DNA from: Planctomycetota bacterium
Lineage (GTDB): Bacteria; Planctomycetota; Phycisphaerae; WQYP01
Direction of reading: 5' to 3'
Length of the DNA stretch: 32,586 nt
NCBI GenBank assembly: GCA_021818445.1
Contig: JAKAEB010000043.1
Span: forward strand, 1-32,586
Of this stretch, positions 27,441 to 32,586 are shown in pieces. The translations under genes and the position numbers were made by a program. The notes beneath the pieces are model-generated. The model was not told the DNA's origin. It worked only from the letters and a program-made list of their open reading frames with translations, and made no database searches. Position 1 is the first letter of the stretch. Every line of letters begins with the position of its first letter.

Positions 27441-29551
27441 AGTTCAAGTTCCTTATTCAGTTCAAGTTGCCGGGCCTGATTGAATAGATTGGGTGCCGCC
27501 AAGGCTTGGCTGGCGGTTTGCAAGGCCAATTTGCCGGTACGATCCAGCCTTGCCGTAACGGCATTTCCCGGCTGGACGGCGCTGAATTGGCGCGTCCAGC
27601 GTGTGACATAAACCTGCCGGGACGTGGCAATCAATGCCACCGGCCCGGCATGCGATTCCCGCAAGCCGAGGTATTGGCCGGTAACGGGAGTTTCACGGGG
27701 CAGCCGGACGACTGGCCGTTTGAATTCACCGCTGGCCCGCAACTGGCGGAATTCGGCGGACCGAAGGTGGGCCACGGCCCCGGCTTTGAAGGCAATGGCG
27801 CTACGATCCGGGTCGGTGAATTCAGCCAAGCCTTGGCTGACCAGCCACTGCCGGCGGCGTTCGAGCGCGGTGGCAAATTCACCACGCCAATCTGCTGCTG
27901 CCGTCTGGCTGGTCTCCCTGGACTGGAGTAGTTGCCGGTCAAGCCAGGTCAAGGCGCGGGCTTCCGCCTGCTGCTTAAGACTGTGCGCAGACAGGATGCG
28001 CAGATCGGTCTGGCCGCGTTTGGCAGAGGCAAAGCGTTCAAAGACCGGGGCGTCAATTTGGAATTCACCCTCGGCCACTTGCGTTACGCCGGAGCGATTA
28101 TGCCCGGCGACGAAAGCCATTTTGGCCGCGGCGGAACGCACTCGAACGGCGGCGTGATCCGGTGTCAGTTCAGGGTGCTGTTGGGATAAGAACGTGGCAT
28201 GATCCGCGGCTGTATAAATACTACCGCGGCCCTGCGCGACGGCTGCTATCTCCTCCAATACCGTCCTTTGCCGTTGGGCCTGGGCGCCCAATTCGACCAC
28301 GGCACCGCTTTGCGCCCGGCGAAAGTTTTCATCCGCCGGGACCTGGCCATAATAGAGTTTACCGGCACCATCTCGCACCACCACAAACTTCCGGTCGCTG
28401 ATTTCATCAACACTGCCCTTGGTCACCAGTTCTCCCAGAATTGGCTGGGCAGAAACCTCCCTGGCGTTCATCCGTTCCACGAATCCGGCCTGTGTTCCCA
28501 GGCTGGCATACAGCGTTTTGATCAGGTCATTTCGTTGGCCCAAGTCCCGCAGTTTGGAGCCGAATTCCGAGTCCAGAATCCACCAAGTTCCCCTGCCCTT
28601 CCTGGCCAAATCCATGGTCTGGAGGAACTGCAATCGTCCCAGCACACGCTTGCGATCATCGACGGCAAAGCCGATGGGTTTGTCGGGGTGTAAATCGATC
28701 CGGCCGGCCTGGCCAGTTTTGCCAGCTTCCAAACTCCGCTCAATCATCCGGTCCAGGGCGGTGAACCGTTCAGCCTTGATCTGATTGTCATGCTCGCGCC
28801 GGATGTCATCAGCGCTGCGCGGCCCAAGCATCTCTGTTGCTACCTTTTCGGCCTGAAAGCGGAGGCCGTATGAGATGTATTTGCGCGGCATGACCAGATC
28901 GGTCTGGTCCTGCTTGAGTCCCCTGACCAGGACGTGGGTATGCGGGTTGTCGGTGTTGTAGTGATCGACCGCCAGCCACTGCAACGGTGTTCCCAAATCC
29001 TTCTCAATGCCAGCCATGACACGACGTATGTACTGCTTCAACTCCGGTAGGTCGTCGGCATTCTCGGCGGAAACGATCAGGCGAAAATGGTGCCGGTCCT
29101 GCTCCCAACCCTTGACGATCTGGCGGGCATTTAAGCCTTCCTGGGCAGCGTCATAGAATACCCCGTGCTTCCCGTCCAGACTGGCGCTCTCGCGGCCAAT
29201 ATACGAGACATGCCGGAGCGCACTGCCGTGGACTTTGCCTGGTCGATGTCGGCTGACATGAACCTTGACCACCACCCGCTGCATGTGTTCCAAACGGGTG
29301 CCTTGTCCGACCCGGCGGGCGGCTTGGCGGGACTTCAAGGTGGCGGCACTTGGCCCCTTGAATCCAGCGAGTCGGCGGGCCAATTGGCTGTTGACGCTCG
29401 GCTCATCATCGTGGCCGCCTAGCATGCGGCCATGGCGATTATAATCGTACGGATCGGGATGGAGACCGGATGTCCCAGATATCCCAAATGTCATGGAGCG
29501 GCTCTGGCCGCTCCTGGTTGTTCGTCTGGACGGTCGGTTGGATGGAGACAT
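27437..29551 (-). CDS. Relaxase, VirD2-like with DUF3363
   Basis: A 704-residue relaxase that nicks oriT and pilots the transferred strand. After a basic N-terminal 95 residues come RHVSYIGRES (113-122, Tyr117 the likely catalytic tyrosine), HHFRLIVSAE (154-163, motif II-like) and the metal-binding triad DHYNTDNPHTHVLVRG (196-211; His197, His204, His206). The downstream part matches the DUF3363 type found in relaxases of this class. ATG at 29551 follows GAGGT by about 6 bases. It heads the relaxase-traG-RHH-trbB operon and is preceded by a strong promoter and an oriT-like inverted repeat. Family call is firm; the MOB class is not decided here. Confidence 0.9.
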   Translation of the reverse strand: MSPSNRPSRRTTRSGQSRSMTFGISGTSGLHPDPYDYNRHGRMLGGHDDEPSVNSQLARRLAGFKGPSAATLKSRQAARRVGQGTRLEHMQRVVVKVHVSRHRPGKVHGSALRHVSYIGRESASLDGKHGVFYDAAQEGLNARQIVKGWEQDRHHFRLIVSAENADDLPELKQYIRRVMAGIEKDLGTPLQWLAVDHYNTDNPHTHVLVRGLKQDQTDLVMPRKYISYGLRFQAEKVATEMLGPRSADDIRREHDNQIKAERFTALDRMIERSLEAGKTGQAGRIDLHPDKPIGFAVDDRKRVLGRLQFLQTMDLARKGRGTWWILDSEFGSKLRDLGQRNDLIKTLYASLGTQAGFVERMNAREVSAQPILGELVTKGSVDEISDRKFVVVRDGAGKLYYGQVPADENFRRAQSGAVVELGAQAQRQRTVLEEIAAVAQGRGSIYTAADHATFLSQQHPELTPDHAAVRVRSAAAKMAFVAGHNRSGVTQVAEGEFQIDAPVFERFASAKRGQTDLRILSAHSLKQQAEARALTWLDRQLLQSRETSQTAAADWRGEFATALERRRQWLVSQGLAEFTDPDRSAIAFKAGAVAHLRSAEFRQLRASGEFKRPVVRLPRETPVTGQYLGLRESHAGPVALIATSRQVYVTRWTRQFSAVQPGNAVTARLDRTGKLALQTASQALAAPNLFNQARQLELNKELEL

Positions 29552-29588
29552 AGGTGCACCTCACATGAAAATTACGGTCATCATGGCT

Positions 29589-29640
29589 AGAACCCAGCAG
29601 AACCTGAGGCCATCGCTGGGTTCTTCGTAAGTGGCCATAG
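29589..29640. other. Candidate origin of transfer (oriT)
   Basis: A perfect 10-bp inverted repeat, AGAACCCAGC (29589-29598) and GCTGGGTTCT (29615-29624), is followed after three bases by TAAGTGGCC. IncQ (RSF1010) oriT has the same layout: an inverted repeat followed within a few bases by the nick motif TAAGTGCGCCCT. The site lies 38 bases upstream of the relaxase gene, the usual place for oriT. The match covers the TAAGTG core but the rest differs, so this is a candidate only. Confidence 0.5.
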
Positions 29641-29671
29641 AACAATGACATACAAACTTTCAGGTTCTGCT
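29596..29671. repeat. 12-bp inverted repeat overlapping the oriT-like stem
   Basis: AGCAGAACCTGA (29596-29607) is the exact reverse complement of TCAGGTTCTGCT (29660-29671). Its left arm shares three bases with the left arm of the 29589-29624 stem, so the two hairpins exclude each other. Both lie in the predicted leader of the relaxase transcript. Confidence 0.75.
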
Positions 29672-29763
29672 CCTTTAGCTTGCCTTCCATTACTTTCAGG
29701 GTTTTCATGGCCTTTAGTCCTCAAACTTAATTGCGTTTGTCATCAATAAAGTCATCGCGGTTA

Positions 29764-29791
29764 ATTATACCTAACGAAAGCCGAACGTCAA
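29764..29791 (-). promoter_or_regulatory. Sigma-70-type promoter of the relaxase-traG-trbB operon
   Basis: On the minus strand TTGACG (29791-29786) and a perfect TATAAT (29769-29764) are separated by 16 bases, giving a leader of about 205 bases before the relaxase ATG. The spacer TTCGGCTTTCGTTAGG closely matches that of the trbC promoter, so a common regulator or a duplicated promoter is likely. Confidence 0.75.
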
Positions 29792-29873
29792 GCCGGAGGT
29801 CGCGGCGGGCCAGCGTGGGCGTTGGCCGCAGGGCTTCCACCAAGGCGGTATTGGATGCCGCCAAGGCGCGTTC

Positions 29874-29946
29874 TGGGCATTGCCCAATGATAATTCCGGG
29901 CCGATGTGGGATCAGGTTGGGGATCAGATTGGATGTGTTTAAACAC
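29874..29946. promoter_or_regulatory. Cluster of palindromes and a tandem 12-bp repeat
   Basis: Within 73 bases lie the 13-base palindrome TGGGCATTGCCCA (29874-29886), two adjacent copies of GGATCAGRTTGG (29909-29920 and 29921-29932) and the perfect palindrome GTGTTTAAACAC (29935-29946). Such a cluster suits protein binding for partition, replication control or transfer regulation. Which of these applies is unknown. Confidence 0.5.
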
Positions 29947-30134
29947 GGCGGCAACACCGTGGATTACGGGCGGGCGATGTGGATTATTACAGGATCATGG
30001 CCGGCCGGAAATGCGATTTAAGCCGGTGGGCGCCATGGTACATTTTCACTCTCGGGGCGCGCCGCTGACAGCGCGGATTCTGGGCGGTGGCCATGTTTCA
30101 TGGTTGAAGTGGGTGCTTGGCCGGTTACCACCAG

Positions 30135-30803
30135 TTACCAATTGATGGGTTCATCGGCCAAGGTTTTGGTGGTAAAGCCCAGTGGATTAGACCGGCTGCA
30201 CCGGGCCATTACGGCCTTGAATCCTTCGCCGAAAATCTGCTCCCATTGGATCATGTCGGCGCGGGTTTCGGGAGTAATTGTAGCCGCCCAGATCAGCCAG
30301 TGCGGGCCTTGAGGCCGGTAGGCCACAAAGTGAAACGATTGTAGCTTCGCGCCGGCAAATAGCGCCTTTTTCGCATCATCCACATTGACATAGGGGATGC
30401 CGTCATGCCTGAGCCAAAGCTCCACAAGCTGGCGTAACGGCAGGTTCGGCACGGGACTTTGGCCGGGTAATTTATCGCCGGTATTGCCGGTGCTGGATGG
30501 TTCCTTCAAACCTTGGCCGTCGGCCAAGGTGGGTGTCGGCGCGGCCGGGATCGGGGGACTTACCGAGTCTGTCGGCGTATTGGTCTGGTCGGAGGGCGGG
30601 ATTTGCGGCGGATCATCTCGGTGTTGCCGTGGCGATGATTCCGGCATCGGTTCAGGTGTCGGCGGAACCGGTTCTTGTGATGCAACGCCGTGGCCCGTCG
30701 CTTGTCTTGTCCGTTCGTAATCCGCCCACAACGGCCAGTTCCGCGGCCCTGTTATCCGGTAACGTCTGGCAGAATTAAGACCGAATCGATAACGGTTTGT
30801 CAT
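30135..30803 (-). CDS. Unknown protein with proline-rich linker and conserved-looking C-terminal domain
   Basis: A 222-residue protein not recognised as a known family. ATG at 30803 (MTNRYRFGLNSARRYRITG) is chosen over the longer frame because GGAG lies about 9 bases upstream. Residues about 40-125 are a Pro/Ser/Thr/Gln-rich, probably disordered linker. The C-terminal 95 residues look folded: an amphipathic helix (LRQLVELWLRHDG), then PYVNVDDAKKALFAG and a strand-rich segment (FHFVAYRPQGPHWLIWAAT). It is cytoplasmic by composition. It lies between the DUF932-type gene and the relaxase operon on the same strand. A plasmid-maintenance or transfer-accessory role is only a guess from position. 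Confidence 0.55.
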   Translation of the reverse strand: MTNRYRFGLNSARRYRITGPRNWPLWADYERTRQATGHGVASQEPVPPTPEPMPESSPRQHRDDPPQIPPSDQTNTPTDSVSPPIPAAPTPTLADGQGLKEPSSTGNTGDKLPGQSPVPNLPLRQLVELWLRHDGIPYVNVDDAKKALFAGAKLQSFHFVAYRPQGPHWLIWAATITPETRADMIQWEQIFGEGFKAVMARCSRSNPLGFTTKTLADEPINW

Positions 30804-30886
30804 GGGGATGCTCTCCGGCTTATGGGGTGCTCGGCAGTTGGTTGAGCGTGTCAATTACGTCTGTGCGGCATAGGCGAAAACAGGCG

Positions 30887-30908
30887 GGGGCTTGGTCTTC
30901 CAAGCCCC
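30887..30908 (-). terminator. Hairpin terminator after the DUF932-type gene
   Basis: GGGGCTTGG (30887-30895) and CCAAGCCCC (30900-30908) form a perfect 9-bp GC-rich stem with a 4-base loop, about 20 bases past the stop codon of the DUF932-type gene. On the minus strand the stem is followed by CGCCTGTTTT, so the T-run is short and slightly delayed. A rho-independent terminator is likely but not ideal. Confidence 0.6.
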
Positions 30909-30928
30909 AGCCATTCATCTAAAACCAA

Positions 30929-31921
30929 TTAACTTCCGGCCAGCATCAGCGCCCGTTGGTAGGCGTCCTGCTTGGCCTGATGCGAGCTACCAAACCAGAT
31001 TGATTCAAGCTGGTGGTCGGCTTTCTCAAGGGTATTGGCACCCTTAAAGTTTCGCTGGTGGTCAAAGTACTGGCTTACGGAATTGTATGCCGCCCAAGCC
31101 GTGCCGGCCATGCCCGGCAGGGTGTTGGTGGCATTGTTAAAATTGTCACGGAACTGGCCAACGATCTTCCGCCGGCGTTCCTCCGCCCGTTTGCCCGTGG
31201 TGGTCGGTGTGCAGGCGTTGAAGTACCGTTCCAGTTCCATGCCGGCTACTTCCTTGTGCAGCATGGCATGCAGTTCGGCATCGAATTGGTCAAACCGGGC
31301 ATGGATAATACCCAGCTTCTGCCGGGCTTCGGCTACCCGTTCTGACAAGCTGGGCCGGTGGCGGATACTCAAGCCTTCACCAAGACCATTCTGTAGCGCC
31401 AAGGTTAAAGTATTCTGGCAAACCACGCGTATGGTGGTCGGGAAGATACGCAGCGCCTTGGAGCCGTCATGGGAGTTGGTCAAAAGAATATAAGGCTGGA
31501 TTGCATCCTGCGCGCCGGCCATATACTCGGTGGGAATCCGGGCCAGCATCCAGACTACCCGGCCATCCTTTAAGGCTCCGGCGGTTTCAAACATGGCCAG
31601 TTTGTCGGCTACCAGAGAGTCCATGAAGTCAAAGCATTCCCGGTTCTGGAAAATCCGGTAATGCTCCGATACCACGCCCAAAACTTTGCCCGTATCCTTG
31701 CGGACGTTGGCATACTTGCATGGCACCAAGGCTTCCTTGCCCAGTTCCCGGTCAAAGGCCTTGAGTTCCCATTGCTCTACTTCCCAGTTCAGGCGGGCCA
31801 TTTCAATGGCCCCAGCGCTGGTAAGGGCATTGGCCACCAACGTGCCGAGTTTGTGCCATGCCGGTTCACCGGTGACAAATACTGCCGGTTGGCCCGTTGA
31901 CATATCCAGTTCGTGCGACAT
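30929..31921 (-). CDS. DUF932/TIGR03299-type plasmid protein
   Basis: A 330-residue protein of the DUF932 (phage/plasmid-like TIGR03299) family. Diagnostic stretches are MSHELDMSTGQPAVFVTGEPAWHKLGT at the N-terminus (here positions 1-27), the LGVVSEHYRIFQN block near 86-98, and RIFPTTIRVVCQNTL near 187-201, where the family has a conserved V-C-x-N-T-L. Members are frequent on plasmids, ICEs and phages near ssb genes; their biochemical function is unknown. ATG at 31921 matches the family start and follows GGTGA; an ATG four codons upstream is also possible, and the longer open frame upstream is not supported. A perfect inverted repeat lies in its 5' leader and a hairpin terminator follows the gene. 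Confidence 0.85.
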   Translation of the reverse strand: MSHELDMSTGQPAVFVTGEPAWHKLGTLVANALTSAGAIEMARLNWEVEQWELKAFDRELGKEALVPCKYANVRKDTGKVLGVVSEHYRIFQNRECFDFMDSLVADKLAMFETAGALKDGRVVWMLARIPTEYMAGAQDAIQPYILLTNSHDGSKALRIFPTTIRVVCQNTLTLALQNGLGEGLSIRHRPSLSERVAEARQKLGIIHARFDQFDAELHAMLHKEVAGMELERYFNACTPTTTGKRAEERRRKIVGQFRDNFNNATNTLPGMAGTAWAAYNSVSQYFDHQRNFKGANTLEKADHQLESIWFGSSHQAKQDAYQRALMLAGS

Positions 31922-31939
31922 AAGAATCACCATTTTCAA

Positions 31940-31960
31940 GTTCCGGTGTATTGCCGGAAC
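31940..31960. promoter_or_regulatory. Inverted repeat in the leader of the DUF932-type gene
   Basis: GTTCCGG (31940-31946) and CCGGAAC (31954-31960) form a perfect 7-bp dyad with a 7-base loop, 19 bases upstream of the start codon. It could be an operator or an RNA hairpin that affects translation start. Confidence 0.5.
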
Positions 31961-32107
31961 AAGCCTTTCATAAAAAGAAACAAAAAAGTAAATCCAGTTG
32001 AAACAAAACACAAAAAACTTAAGAGCATTAGATTCATCAAGGGGAGAGAGAGTACCCGCCGTCACATTTTCATCTTTTTGGGTGGCGGCGGGATACCTCT
32101 GTCTCCG

Positions 32108-32554
32108 CTACACGGGCAGCACCTCCCGCGGAGTCTGGTCCGCCGTTGGCGCGTTACTGCCGGTAGAGCGCTTCCGCCTGCCGGCGGGCTTGGCCGCCCG
32201 GTTCTGCTCGGGTAGCGCTTGGTCACCTCGGCCGATAAACTGGAACCGTTCCACCACGGTTCGCACCTTGCTGCGGGCTTGGCCTTGGTCATCCTGCCAG
32301 CGGTCGAGCTTCAAGTGCCCTTCCACCAGTACCGGATGACCTTTCTTGAGATACTGCCCCATGGTCTGGCCCGGCTTGCCATAAGCCGCGCAGTCCATGA
32401 ACAGCACCTCGTCCCGCATCTGACCGTCGGCGTCCTTCCAGCGCCGATTAACCGCCAATCCGAATTCACAGACCGTTGCCCCGCTGGGCAAGGTGCCTGT
32501 GCTCGGATCCCGGGTCAGATTGCCCAAGAGAACCACTTTGCTGAAGGAACCCAT
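32108..32554 (-). CDS. ssb: Single-stranded DNA-binding protein
   Basis: A 148-residue SSB. The OB-fold (residues 1-108) shows all family landmarks: SFSKVVLLGNLTRDP (3-17), CEFGLAVNR (29-37), FMDCAAYGKPG (53-63), YLKKGHPVLVEGHL (70-83) and the final RTVVERFQF strand. The tail is basic and Thr/Pro-rich and ends REVLPV rather than the usual acidic DDIPF tip. ATG at 32554 follows a strong GGAGGTG; the upstream extension in the same frame is not needed. Plasmid-coded SSBs coat the transferred strand during conjugation and in the recipient. It is the first of the minus-strand genes seen at the right edge. Confidence 0.93.
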   Translation of the reverse strand: MGSFSKVVLLGNLTRDPSTGTLPSGATVCEFGLAVNRRWKDADGQMRDEVLFMDCAAYGKPGQTMGQYLKKGHPVLVEGHLKLDRWQDDQGQARSKVRTVVERFQFIGRGDQALPEQNRAAKPAGRRKRSTGSNAPTADQTPREVLPV

Positions 32555-32586
32555 ACAACACCTCCATAAAATAGGAGCCAAAACGT

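Larger units (their letters stand above)
29552..30134. other. Control region between the 222-residue gene and the relaxase operon
   Basis: About 580 bases without a convincing gene. It holds, from left to right: two overlapping inverted repeats with an oriT-like TAAGTG motif (29589-29671); two copies of ACTTTCAGG (29656-29664, 29692-29700); the relaxase promoter (29764-29791); a TGGGCATTGCCCA palindrome (29874-29886); a 12-bp tandem repeat (29909-29932); and a GTGTTTAAACAC palindrome (29935-29946). A minus-strand frame from 29708 overlaps the relaxase start but is not supported as a gene. The part from 29950 to 30134 shows nothing clear. Confidence 0.6.

Noticed and set aside
29439-29708. 89-codon minus-strand frame ahead of the relaxase
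   Set aside because: It runs across the oriT-like repeats and over 110 bases into the relaxase gene in another frame, has only a weak ribosome site, and has no recognised domain. A short leader peptide cannot be ruled out.

Overview
The window looks like part of a conjugative plasmid or integrative conjugative element from a GC-rich Gram-negative bacterium. A proteobacterial-type host is most likely, because a P-type (IncP/Ti trb-like) type IV secretion operon is present. Species cannot be read from the sequence. No rRNA, tRNA, transposase or CRISPR array was recognised.

The conjugation genes all lie on the minus strand. Reading in their own direction from the right edge: a single-strand binding protein (ssb); a DUF932/TIGR03299-type plasmid protein followed by a hairpin terminator; an unknown 222-residue protein; about 580 bases of control DNA with a strong promoter, inverted repeats and an oriT candidate; then relaxase, traG/virD4, an RHH-like protein and trbB, each joined by a 4-base ATGA overlap. 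After an interruption of about 19.7 kb the trb series resumes with trbC, trbD, trbE and trbJ. The left edge carries the start of a second TrbJ-like gene.

The interruption (about 4.3 to 23.8 kb) is a plus-strand defence cassette lying exactly between trbB and trbC, which are neighbours in standard trb operons. It encodes, in order: an AlbA_2/Schlafen-type ATP-binding protein; a small excisionase-type helix-turn-helix protein; a giant YprA-type helicase with a DUF1998/MZB-like region and a predicted C-terminal Vsr/PD-(D/E)XK-like nuclease; a SNF2 helicase; a large PglX/DrmMI-like adenine methylase; an SMC-like coiled-coil ATPase; a 30-codon micro-ORF; and a HamA/HamB (Hachiman) pair. From the giant helicase to HamB the genes are joined by ATGA or TAATG overlaps, apart from one 3-base gap before the micro-ORF, so about 17 kb appears to be translated as one coupled unit.

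The helicase-SNF2-methylase core resembles class 1 DISARM, but no separate drmB or drmC (phospholipase D) is visible. The best reading is a DISARM-related array built on a YprA helicase and co-transcribed with Hachiman. The likely division of labour is self-marking by the methylase, sensing and translocation on foreign DNA by the helicases and SMC-like ATPase, and cleavage by the nuclease domain and HamA. This is inference from family membership.

Two nearly matching minus-strand promoters, one ahead of the relaxase operon and one ahead of trbC, suggest how both halves of the split conjugation operon stay expressed.
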